The position numbers were made by a program, and so were the translations under genes. Below the pieces are notes generated by a model, which saw nothing but the letters and a program-made list of their open reading frames with translations, had not been told where the DNA came from and made no database searches. From Minwuia sp. (GTDB lineage: Bacteria > Pseudomonadota > Alphaproteobacteria > Minwuiales > Minwuiaceae), in assembly GCA_029210175.1 (NCBI GenBank), contig JARGPL010000040.1:1-64000 (forward strand): a stretch of DNA of 64,000 nucleotides, read 5' to 3'. Of this stretch, positions 24,230 through 33,000 are shown in pieces (within the stretch, counting starts at the first letter, position 1; each line of letters starts with the position of its first letter).

Positions 24230-25240
24230 TCAGGCGCGGACAACCTTCTGATCAATGACGCCAAAGATGGACTGACCTTCGCCGTCATTCATCTCGATCC
24301 GTATCCGGTCGCCGAAACGCATGAAGGATGTGGCTGGTTTGCCATCGCGAATGGTCTCGATCATGCGGATCTCGGCGATGCAGGAATAGCCAAGGCCACC
24401 TTCTGCAACCGGTCGGCCAGGGCTGCCATCCGGGTCCAGATTGGATACGGTTCCCGATCCCACGATGGTGCCGGCGGACAGTTTCCGTGTGGTTGCTGCA
24501 TGTGCGATCAGCTGCGGAAAGCTGAACGTCATGTCCTGACCCGCTTCCGGTTTGCCGAACAGGTCACCATTCAGCGTCGACAGCAACGGCAGATGCAGCC
24601 TGGCACCGTCCCAGGCATCGCCCAGTTCGTCGGGTGTCACTGCAATGGGGCTGAAGGCGCTGGATGGCTTGCCATGAAAGAACCCGAACCCCTTGGCCAG
24701 TTCGGCCGGAATCAGGCCGCGCAGGGACACGTCATTCACCAGCATCAGCAGTCGGATGTGATCGCCTGCTGATTCCGGCGTGATGTCCATCGGCACGTCA
24801 CCTGTGATCACGGCAACCTCGGCCTCGAAATCGATGCCGTAATCCTCCGACGCCACAACGATGTCCTCGGTCGGGCCAAGATAGGTGTCGGAACCCCCCT
24901 GATACATCAGCGGATCAGTCCAGAAACTGTCGGGCAGTTCCGCGCCGCGCGCCTTGCGCACCAGTTCCACGTGATTGACGTAGGCAGAGCCGTCTGCCCA
25001 CTGGTAAGCGCGGGGCAACGGCGACGCCAGCTTCGACGGATCGAGGTCAAAGGCATCCCGCGCGCCACCCACATTCAACGAATGATAGGTGGCATCCAGA
25101 AGCGGTTGCGCCTGATCCCAGTTGTCCAGCGCAGCCTGCATCGTCCGTGCAATGTCCTGCACGGGCGCCGCACGGGTCAGATCACGGCTGACAACGATCA
25201 GACGACCATCACGGCCTTCGTTCAGTGAGGCGAGCTTCAT
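24230..25240 (-). CDS. fahA: Fumarylacetoacetate hydrolase, bacterial two-domain form
   Basis: The 336-residue protein has an N-terminal FAH-type domain and a C-terminal hydrolase domain. The metal-site carboxylates are in DFEAEVAVI and the conserved VNDVSLRGLIP, with GTIVGSGTVSN late. It splits fumarylacetoacetate to fumarate and acetoacetate, the last step of tyrosine breakdown. Its ATG overlaps the hppD stop as ATGA. Homogentisate dioxygenase and maleylacetoacetate isomerase, needed in between, are not in the window. Confidence 0.88.
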   Translation of the reverse strand: MKLASLNEGRDGRLIVVSRDLTRAAPVQDIARTMQAALDNWDQAQPLLDATYHSLNVGGARDAFDLDPSKLASPLPRAYQWADGSAYVNHVELVRKARGAELPDSFWTDPLMYQGGSDTYLGPTEDIVVASEDYGIDFEAEVAVITGDVPMDITPESAGDHIRLLMLVNDVSLRGLIPAELAKGFGFFHGKPSSAFSPIAVTPDELGDAWDGARLHLPLLSTLNGDLFGKPEAGQDMTFSFPQLIAHAATTRKLSAGTIVGSGTVSNLDPDGSPGRPVAEGGLGYSCIAEIRMIETIRDGKPATSFMRFGDRIRIEMNDGEGQSIFGVIDQKVVRA

Positions 25241-26313
25241 GACTTCGCTCCGTCCCTGATGTAGCCACGCTTGATCTGATCCAGTTCGATGGATTCGAAC
25301 AGGGCCTTGAAGTTGCCCTCGCCAAAGCCTTCGTTACCCTTGCGCTGGATGATCTCGAAGAAGATCGGACCAATGACCGTCTGGGTGAATATCTGAAGCA
25401 GCAGTCCACCGCCCTGGCCTTCACCCCCGTCGATCAGGATGTTGTTGGCCTGCATGCGCGCCAGGTCCTCACCATGGCCAGGCACGCGGCCTTCCACGCC
25501 TTCGTAATAGGTGGCCGGGGTTTCCTGGAACGGCACGCCAAGCGTCTTCAGCTTCTCGATGGTGCCGTAGATATCGTCAGTCCCGAACGCGATGTGCTGG
25601 ATACCTTCGCCATGATATTCCTCCAGGTATTCCTGGATCTGGGACTTGTCGTCAGAACTTTCGTTGATCGGGATGCGGATCATGCCGCACGGGCTGGTCA
25701 TGGCCTTGGACTTCAGCCCCGTCACCTTGCCCTCGATGTCGAAATAGCGAACCTCGCGGAAGTTGAACAGCCGCTCATAGAAGTCCGACCATTCGTCCAT
25801 GCGACCGCGATGCACGTTGTGGGTCAGATGATCCAGGTAGGTAAGGCCTGCGCCCGCCGGTTTCGCCGCCGCCCCTTCAACAGGCTCGAAGTCGACGTCG
25901 TAGATGGAGCCCTTGGCGCCATAGCGATCAACCAGATAGACCAGCGAATCGCCGATCCCCTTGATCGCCGGGATATTGAGCTCCATCGGTCCGGCATGGG
26001 TCTCGACGCCCCAGGCACCTTGTTCCAGCGCACGCTTGTAGGCAGCCGCAGCGTCCTTGACCCGAAACGCGATGGCGCAGGCACTGGGTCCGTGCAGGGC
26101 AGCGAAGGAGCGGGGGAAGCCGGACTTCTCGCCATTCACGATCAGGTTCACGTCACCCTGCCGGTAAAGCGTCACATCCTTGGACCGGTGGCGGCCAACC
26201 GCGACGAAGCCCAGCATCTCGAAGACCTGACCCAGCTTCTCCGGTTCCGGTGCGGTGAATTCCACAAATTCGAAACCATCCGTCTGCATGGGATTTTCCC
26301 AGAGATCAGCCAT
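25237..26313 (-). CDS. hppD: 4-hydroxyphenylpyruvate dioxygenase
   Basis: This 358-residue tandem VOC-fold enzyme converts 4-hydroxyphenylpyruvate to homogentisate in tyrosine catabolism. The iron ligands are in LDHLTHNV (His), GIQHIAFGTDD (His) and FFEIIQRKG (Glu), and the C-terminal gate helix region GNFKALFESIE is present. GGGGGAAAG just before ATG 26313 fixes the start. It is the first gene of the hppD-fahA operon and lies divergent from a MarR regulator with a palindrome between them. Confidence 0.95.
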   Translation of the reverse strand: MADLWENPMQTDGFEFVEFTAPEPEKLGQVFEMLGFVAVGRHRSKDVTLYRQGDVNLIVNGEKSGFPRSFAALHGPSACAIAFRVKDAAAAYKRALEQGAWGVETHAGPMELNIPAIKGIGDSLVYLVDRYGAKGSIYDVDFEPVEGAAAKPAGAGLTYLDHLTHNVHRGRMDEWSDFYERLFNFREVRYFDIEGKVTGLKSKAMTSPCGMIRIPINESSDDKSQIQEYLEEYHGEGIQHIAFGTDDIYGTIEKLKTLGVPFQETPATYYEGVEGRVPGHGEDLARMQANNILIDGGEGQGGGLLLQIFTQTVIGPIFFEIIQRKGNEGFGEGNFKALFESIELDQIKRGYIRDGAKS

Positions 26314-26411
26314 GTTCTTTCCCCCTTGTTGGAGTCCACAGGTCTTGCCTGGTGTGGTCGCCTACCCCGGTCGCGCCGTCAGGCGAAGCTCACCACTTCA
26401 GCGTTGACAGC

Positions 26412-26440
26412 ATGATAGTTTCATCTGAAACTAATTTCAA
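26412..26440 (-). promoter_or_regulatory. Candidate sigma-70 promoter of hppD-fahA
   Basis: On the minus strand TTGAAA (26440-26435) is followed, after exactly 17 bases, by TATCAT (26417-26412). The palindrome at 26416-26433 fills the spacer and touches the -10 box, the arrangement expected if a repressor occludes RNA polymerase. Confidence 0.6.
26416..26433. promoter_or_regulatory. Perfect palindrome, probable MarR-family operator
   Basis: TAGTTTCA-TC-TGAAACTA is a perfect 8-base inverted repeat with a two-base centre. A second TTTCA/TGAAA half-site pair straddles the marR start (26435-26439 and 26445-26449). The palindrome lies between the divergent hppD and marR starts and inside the predicted hppD promoter. 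MarR dimers typically bind palindromes of this size. Binding by the adjacent regulator is inferred. Confidence 0.65.
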
Positions 26441-26874
26441 TGACTGAAACAGACATCATCGATCTGCCGAACTTCCTGCCCTACCGCCTCGCCGTGGCGA
26501 CGGATGCGGTAAGCGGTCGTCTGGCCAGGCGCTACCGCGAGGAATTCGACCTCAGCATTCCGGAATGGCGGGTCATGGCCGTGCTCGGGCGGTATCCGGA
26601 AATCTCGGCGGGCGAGGTCGCGGCGCGCAGTGCCATGGACAAGGTGCAGGTGTCACGCGCTGTGGCCCAGTTGCTGCGCAACGGGCATCTGGACCGGCGA
26701 TCGGATGCACAGGACCGGCGACGCACCGTCCTGAACCTGTCATCGACAGGACGGGCGATCTATGGACGCATCGTGCCCATGGCCCGTGCCTATGAACAGG
26801 ATCTGTTCGACAGGCTGACACCGGAAGAGGGCGCGATCCTGCTCAGTGCCCTGGCTCGGCTCAGCGCCCCTTGA
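26440..26874 (+). CDS. MarR-family transcriptional regulator
   Basis: The 144-residue winged-helix protein shows PEWRVMAVLGRYPEISAGEVAARSAMDKVQVSRAVAQL (helix-turn-helix) and the wing DRRSDAQDRRRTVLNLSSTG. It probably controls the divergent hppD-fahA operon through the palindrome directly upstream, perhaps sensing a tyrosine-pathway intermediate. No ribosome-binding site precedes ATG 26440. A TTGACA at 26404-26409 would place the transcription start near the ATG, so the message may be leaderless. Its 3' end overlaps the convergent tam-like gene by 14 bases. Confidence 0.9.
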   Translation: MTETDIIDLPNFLPYRLAVATDAVSGRLARRYREEFDLSIPEWRVMAVLGRYPEISAGEVAARSAMDKVQVSRAVAQLLRNGHLDRRSDAQDRRRTVLNLSSTGRAIYGRIVPMARAYEQDLFDRLTPEEGAILLSALARLSAP

Positions 26875-27652
26875 AGGTGATGAACATCCGGCGGAACGGG
26901 AACACGGTCACCCCGTCAGTCGCGACAGGATATGCCCGCTTCAGCGCATCGCGGTAAAGCGCCGTGAAAGTGGCGAAGTCATCAGCGGTCAGGTTCTGCT
27001 GTACGGGCAGCAAAGCCGTACCGCGCACCCATTCCAGCACAGGGTCCTCGCCAGTCAGGCTCTGCAGATATTCCGTTTCCCAGACATCAACGGTGCCGTC
27101 CAGACCACGCATGAGATCATGATAGAACGTCGGCGGCTGCACATGATCGCCGAGCAACTTGCCAGCGAGCAGGGCCCTGAACTCGGACCGTTCCGCAATC
27201 TCGCCGATCAGGGCATGCGAGGAAGAGGCGAAGTTGTTCGGCATCTGTACCGCCAGCACACCACCTTCCGCCAGTGCGTCAGCGAGACGGATGAACAGTC
27301 CCGCGTGATCGGGCACCCAGTGCAATGATGCATTGGCAAAGATGACATCCACCGGTTCCGCCGGCTGCCAGTCACCGATATCCGCCAGTTGCCAGTCAAT
27401 GTCAGTGTCGCTTGAGGATGCTTTCTCGATCATGGCTGGCGCATTGTCGATACCGGTCACCGCAGCATCCGTCCAGCGCCCCCGCAGCAGCATCGTGGAA
27501 TTGCCCGGACCGCACCCCAGATCGACCACGCGACGCGGATTGTCATGATTGACCCGGTTCAGCAGATCGACCGCCGGGCGCGTGCGCAGGTCACCCATCG
27601 CGCCCTTCATGTACTGCGCCGGATTCCATCGGTTGCGGCTGTCGGTCACCAT
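26861..27652 (-). CDS. tam: Trans-aconitate 2-methyltransferase-like SAM methyltransferase
   Basis: The 263-residue protein has the class I SAM signature VVDLGCGPGNST, then GIDNAPAMIEKA and ANASLHWVPDH. It carries the C-terminal features of trans-aconitate methyltransferase (VQMPNNF, EYLQSLTGEDPVLEWVRGTALLPV). It would methylate the aconitase inhibitor trans-aconitate. GGAG seven bases before ATG 27652 sets the start, and longer versions lack a ribosome-binding site. It overlaps the marR 3' end convergently. Confidence 0.87.
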   Translation of the reverse strand: MVTDSRNRWNPAQYMKGAMGDLRTRPAVDLLNRVNHDNPRRVVDLGCGPGNSTMLLRGRWTDAAVTGIDNAPAMIEKASSSDTDIDWQLADIGDWQPAEPVDVIFANASLHWVPDHAGLFIRLADALAEGGVLAVQMPNNFASSSHALIGEIAERSEFRALLAGKLLGDHVQPPTFYHDLMRGLDGTVDVWETEYLQSLTGEDPVLEWVRGTALLPVQQNLTADDFATFTALYRDALKRAYPVATDGVTVFPFRRMFITFKGR

Positions 27653-27723
27653 GCCCGTTCTCCATCCAATTGACCCGCGCCTGATTGGCCCGATAATCAC
27701 CCTGTGACCGAGGAGGCACCAGC

Positions 27724-28515
27724 ATGAATTATAGCACATACGAAACCATCAGCTTCAGCCGTGAAGGCAAGGTCCTGACGGTGACACTGAACCGACCTGA
27801 GGTCCTGAATGCGGTGAACGGCCGGCTGCATACGGAACTCAGCACACTGTTCTATGACATCGCCACCGACCCGGCGGACATCATCGTCCTGACCGGCGCG
27901 GGCCGTGCATTCTGCGCAGGCGGCGACATTGACTGGATGCAGGCCGGTGTGGATGACCCGGACAGTTTCGATGCCATCGTCGTGGAAGCGAAGAAGATCA
28001 TCTTCGGCATCCTGGACTGCGAGAAGCCGATCATCTGCCGCCTGAACGGGGACGCTGTCGGGCTGGGTGCCACGATTGCCCTGTTCTGCGACATCATCAT
28101 CGCGCATGAAGACGCCCGCATCGGCGACCCGCACGTGTCCGTGGGGCTGGTTGCAGGTGACGGCGGGGCGGTGATCTGGCCCCAGCTGATCGGCTATGCC
28201 CGTGCCAAGGAATACCTGATGACCGGCAAGCTGATGACGGCCGAAGAAGCCGTCAGGTTCGGCATGATCAACCACGCCGTGCACGGGGACGAGCTGGATG
28301 AGGCAACGCACCGGATGGCATCACGTCTGGCTGCGGGTGCCGCCAAGGCAATCCGCTGGACCAAGGTATCGGTGAACATCGGGCTGAAACAGCTCGCCCA
28401 CAGCATCATGGATACGTCACTGGCCTACGAGTCCCTGTCCAATCGTTCTGCCGACCACGGGGAGGCCGTCAACGCCTTTCGCGAAAAGCGCAGACCGACA
28501 TTCACCGGCAAATGA
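27724..28515 (+). CDS. Enoyl-CoA hydratase/isomerase (crotonase) family protein
   Basis: This 263-residue crotonase-fold protein has the first oxyanion-hole segment AFCAGGDIDWM and the second NGDAVGLGATIALFCD. DPHVSVGLVAGDGGAVIWPQ follows, with an Asp in the GDGG turn in place of the Glu found in classical enoyl-CoA hydratase. The reaction (hydratase, isomerase or other) is therefore not certain. GAGGAGG upstream of ATG 27724 is a strong ribosome-binding site. The stop overlaps the next gene as ATGA. Confidence 0.85.
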   Translation: MNYSTYETISFSREGKVLTVTLNRPEVLNAVNGRLHTELSTLFYDIATDPADIIVLTGAGRAFCAGGDIDWMQAGVDDPDSFDAIVVEAKKIIFGILDCEKPIICRLNGDAVGLGATIALFCDIIIAHEDARIGDPHVSVGLVAGDGGAVIWPQLIGYARAKEYLMTGKLMTAEEAVRFGMINHAVHGDELDEATHRMASRLAAGAAKAIRWTKVSVNIGLKQLAHSIMDTSLAYESLSNRSADHGEAVNAFREKRRPTFTGK

Positions 28516-29081
28516 CAGATCACGATCTGCTCGAACAGGCCATTCGGGAAAGCCCCGTGCTGACCCCGATCCTGAATGCCTGGCCGACAGTGCAGTTGCC
28601 TGACGCCTGGCTTGTCGCCGGGGCAGTGGCGCAAAGCGTTTGGAACAGCCTGTCGGGCAAGGCCGCCGATCACGGGCTGCGCGACATCGATATCATCTAC
28701 CACGACCCTGACGACCTGACTGCGGAATCGGAAACGGCCCACGAACAGCGTCTGGTGAAACTGCTCCCTGACACCTCAGCCAGACTGGATGTGAAGAACG
28801 AGGCGCGGGTGCACTGCTGGTATGCGGCAAAGTTCGGATATGCCATTCCGCCCTACCCGTCGTCAGCGGCAGCCATCGCGACCTTCCCGACCACGGCAAC
28901 AAGCATCGGCATCCGGCCCTCAGGTGACCGGCTGGAGGTCCTGGCCCCCTTTGGCATCGCAGACCTCTGTCGCCTCATTGTCCGGCCCAACAGGGTGCAG
29001 ATCACCCGCGAAATCTATCATGCGAAAGTGGCACGCTGGCAGACGCTCTGGCCCGACCTGACGATACTTCCCTGGCAGTGA
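28512..29081 (+). CDS. Nucleotidyltransferase-fold protein (DUF925 / NTP_transf_6)
   Basis: The 189-residue protein matches the DUF925 family. WLVAGAVAQSVWN is the modified GS motif, GLRDIDIIYHD the two-Asp metal motif, and RLDVKNEARVHCWYAAKFG the third strand. Family members resemble minimal nucleotidyltransferases, but no substrate has been established that I can name. Its start overlaps the crotonase gene, which may be a matter of compact packing rather than shared function. Confidence 0.85.
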   Translation: MTDHDLLEQAIRESPVLTPILNAWPTVQLPDAWLVAGAVAQSVWNSLSGKAADHGLRDIDIIYHDPDDLTAESETAHEQRLVKLLPDTSARLDVKNEARVHCWYAAKFGYAIPPYPSSAAAIATFPTTATSIGIRPSGDRLEVLAPFGIADLCRLIVRPNRVQITREIYHAKVARWQTLWPDLTILPWQ

Positions 29082-29129
29082 CGGCCAGATGAAACACCCA
29101 TGACTTCCCCTGTTGGAGAGAAATGAACA

Positions 29130-29669
29130 ATGGCACGCATACCCTACGTCGATCCGGCTTCAGCCCCGGAAAAGGTCGCCGAACTGATGAAGAAGCTGCC
29201 CGACATGAACGTCATGCGGATGATGGCGCATGCAGCGCCCGAGTTCCGGCATTTCATCACCTTCTCCGACGCGCTGTTGCGCAAGTCCGCAGTGGACAAG
29301 TGGCTGCTGGAACTGGCCATCCTGCGCGTCGGTCATCTGTCCGATGCACCCTACGAAGTGCAACAGCATGAACCGCTTGCCGCCGCAGTCGGCGGATCGC
29401 CGGAAAAGATTGCCGCCATCGCCGCATGGCCGGAATCGGACGTCTTCGATGACATGGAACAGGCAGTGCTGCGGTATACCGACGATGTCGTCGTGAATGT
29501 GCGCGCCAGTGATGCAACGTTCGATGCGCTGGCCCGATCCATGAGCCATCAGCAGATGGTTGAACTGACCATGGGCATTGGCTTCTACATGATGGTCAGC
29601 CGCTTGCTGAACACCTTTGACGTGGATCTGGAGACCGGGGATGGCCCCGTGTTGAGCCTTGATCGCTGA
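29130..29669 (+). CDS. Carboxymuconolactone decarboxylase (CMD) family protein lacking the CxxC
   Basis: The 179-residue all-helical protein resembles the CMD/AhpD family (ELAILRVGHLSDAPYEVQQHEPLA, then DDVVVNVRASDATF). Redox-active members carry C-x-x-C in the position that here reads APYEV, so peroxidase or disulfide chemistry is unlikely. The conserved His (QQHE) remains. GGAGAG upstream of ATG 29130 supports the start. It follows the nucleotidyltransferase gene by 48 bases. Confidence 0.8.
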   Translation: MARIPYVDPASAPEKVAELMKKLPDMNVMRMMAHAAPEFRHFITFSDALLRKSAVDKWLLELAILRVGHLSDAPYEVQQHEPLAAAVGGSPEKIAAIAAWPESDVFDDMEQAVLRYTDDVVVNVRASDATFDALARSMSHQQMVELTMGIGFYMMVSRLLNTFDVDLETGDGPVLSLDR

Positions 29670-30019
29670 GAAACAAGGGGCACGCACCGCATTTTGCGAG
29701 AACGTGACCGGCTGCGGGACATATGCACGGGCCATCAGACATCCGATGGCTCGGTGCAACTTGCATAAAATGCCGGGCGAATATGGCATGCATTCTATAT
29801 TTATTATATAAAACAAATACTTATACTATTTCTTCAGACTCTCCCTGTTAGAGATTGCTCAACCCGAGGGCGATTTCGTCCGCCGCACGCTGCTGGTACG
29901 AATCTGGCAACCATCCGGCCAACAGGGTCTGGGGCGTTCCGCGTTGACCGAAAGCGCGACACTCCAGGGGGGCATGAAACGGGATTGCTCCAAAACGGGA
30001 CAAGGTAGGAGAGTTCAAC
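29670..30019 (+). promoter_or_regulatory. AT-rich leader upstream of the RTX gene
   Basis: This 350-base gap has no gene. A hairpin candidate (GCCATC at 29731, GATGGC at 29745) follows the CMD gene. From about 29790 to 29840 the sequence becomes very AT-rich (several TATA-like hexamers, TATACT near 29822), which is striking in this genome. A leader of about 180 bases then runs to GGAGAG before the RTX start. The AT-rich block is the likely promoter and could also bind a nucleoid silencer; no specific operator was identified. Confidence 0.5.
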
Positions 30020-33000
30020 ATGTCACTTCTCACTCAGATGACCGGCATCAATGCCAACCAGCGCATCGCGTTTGCGACCATCAATGGCGATGATACCAGC
30101 GAGAACCTGCAGGGAACCAATGATGACGACCGCATCTTCGGTGGCGGTGGTGACGATACGCTGGGTGGCCTGGCCGGTGATGACACCTTGCGCGGCGACG
30201 ACGGCAACGACAATCTGCAGGGCGGCGGCGGCGACGATGTGCTGCGCGGCCTGAATGATGACGACCGTCTGTTCGGCGGCGGCGGCGACGACGTCATCCA
30301 GGGCGATGACGGCAACGACTCACTGGCTGGCGGCGCGGGTAACGACGACCTGAGCGGCAACAATGGCGACGACACGATCAAGGGCGACGCGGGCGATGAC
30401 GAGATCGCCGGCGGCGCTGGCCGTGATGAGGTTGATTACCGCGACACCGATGGCGACGTGACCGTCGACCTGGGTGCCAATGGCAATGATGACGGCGTGG
30501 CGAGCAGCGACGACTTCGGCAACGACACGCTGGAATCCATCGAGATCGTGAAGACCGGCGATGGCAACGATCTGGTCGCTGGCGACAATTCCAATGAGGA
30601 AATCGACACCGGCGCGGGCAACGACACGCTGGTCGGCAACGACGGCGACGACCGTCTGGACGCCGGTTCCGGCGACGACCAGGCGTTCGGTGGTGCAGGC
30701 GAAGACACGGTGCGCGGCGAAGAGGGTAATGACTACGCAGAAGGTGGTTCCGACGCGGACGACCTGTTCGGCGGCCTCGGCCTCGACACGCTGCTGGGTC
30801 AGGACGGTACGGACACCCTGTCGGGCGAAGAAGGCAATGATCTGCTGTTCGGCGGCGCCGACAACGACACGATCAACGGCAACGAAGGTGATGACTTCAT
30901 CGACGGTGGCGATGGTGATGACAACCTGCGCGGCAATGATGGCGATGATGTCGTCATCGCCGGGGACGGCAACGACGACGTAACTGCGGGCGAAGGCAAC
31001 GACTTCGCGGATGGCGGCAACGGCGATGACACGCTGCGCGGCAACGCCGGCATCGATGACCTGGTCGGTGGCCTGGGTCTGGACGTGCTGTTCGGCGGCG
31101 AAGACAACGACATCCTGAACGGTGACGATGGTGCCGACACCCTGTTCGGTGAAGACGGCGACGACGATCTGGACGGCGGTGCAGGCAACGACAGCATCAA
31201 CGCCGGCAACGGCAATGATGTGGCCTTCGGTGGCCTGGGTGACGACATCATGCAGCTGCTGTTCGGTGATGACTTCGCCGAAGGTGGTGCGGGCCGCGAT
31301 ATCCTGCGCGGCGGGGACGGCAATGACACCCTGAATGGTGATCAGGACGATGACACCGTGCGCGGTGACAACGGCGATGACGTGGTGGCCGGCAACGACG
31401 GCAATGACTCGGTAACCGGTGGTGCGGGCTTTGACGTCCTGACCGGCGGCGCTGGCAACGACACCCTGTTCGGTGACGGCGATGACGACACCCTGGACGG
31501 CGGCCTTGGCGACGACGATGTGCGCGGCAATGACGGCGACGACGTGGCGGCGGGCGATTGCGGCGAAGACACCATCAATGGCGGTGCAGGCAACGACCTG
31601 CTGTCCGGTGGCGCCGACAACGACACGGTCCTGGGTGGCCTGGACAACGACACGATCTTCGGCGATGCGGGCAACGACGTGCTGCGCGGCGAGGATGGCG
31701 ATGACGAAGTCCATGGCGGCTATGGCGATGACCTGCTGTCCGGCGCGGAAGGCAACGACAGCCTGTTCGGTGACGACGGCAACGACGAACTGGACGGCGC
31801 GGCCGGCAACGATGAACTGGACGGCGGCAACGGTGACGACGAAATGGACGGTGGCATCGGTGATGACACCCTCAACGGTGGTGCCGGCAACGACCTGATG
31901 TTCGGTGAGGACGGGGACGACCTGATCTTCGGTGACGAAGGTGATGACATCGTCTTCGCCAACGAAGGCAACGACACGGTGCATGGTGGTGACGGCATCG
32001 ACATTGTTTCCGGTGGTGAGGGCAATGACCTGATCAACGGCGATGACAACGGCACGTTCCTGGGCGAGAACCTGATCGTCAACGGCGACTTCGAGGATCA
32101 TGGCACCCTGAACCGGGGCAGCTGGGGCACCTTCACGGAGATCGAGGGCTGGACGGCCAATCACGGTGACCTGATCGAGATCCAGGAAGGCACCCATGGC
32201 GGCACGCCGGTCAACGCGTCCGACAATGCCATCCTGGAACTGGACAGTGCACCGACCTACTGGTGCGACTACGACACCAACGCGACGGTCAAGCAGACGG
32301 TCGAGATCGATTGCACGGGCATCTTCCGGCTGGAGCTGGATTACTCCCCGCGTTTCAAGAACGCCTGGACCGACACGAGCGACACCAGCCAGCTTGAAAT
32401 CCGCGTGGGCGGCGAGACAGTTGCGCTGATCAGCTCCGACACTGTCGGCTTCGAACACTTCAGCTTCGATATCCTGATCGAACAGGGATCGGCGGATATC
32501 GAACTGATCGGTCGCGGCATCGACGACACCTACGGTGCGCTGGTCGACAACCTGTCGCTCAAGAAGGTCTACAAGGAAGAGCTGTTCGGCAACGAAGGTG
32601 ACGACACGATCTTCGGCGACGCGGGCGATGACTTCATCGACGGCGGCGACCAGAACGACCATGTGGACGGCGGAGAAGGCGACGACCTGGTCTGCGGCGC
32701 GGACGGCGATGACACCATCGTCGGCGGCACGGGCAAGGACACGCTGCATGGTGGCGAAGGCTACGACATTGCCGACTACCACGGTGCGTCCGAAGGTATC
32801 GCGCTGGCCCTGTCCGACGTCGATCACTACGGCATCGGCGGTCACTTCCGGAATGCCGAAGAGGGCGGGCTGGCCGGTGAGGCCGAAGGCGATGAATTGA
32901 TCGAGATCGAGGAAGTCAACGGTTCCTGCTTCGACGACACCATTCAGGGCGCCAACGTCGGCATGGTCTTCGACCTGAACGAAGGCGACGATGTGTTCGA

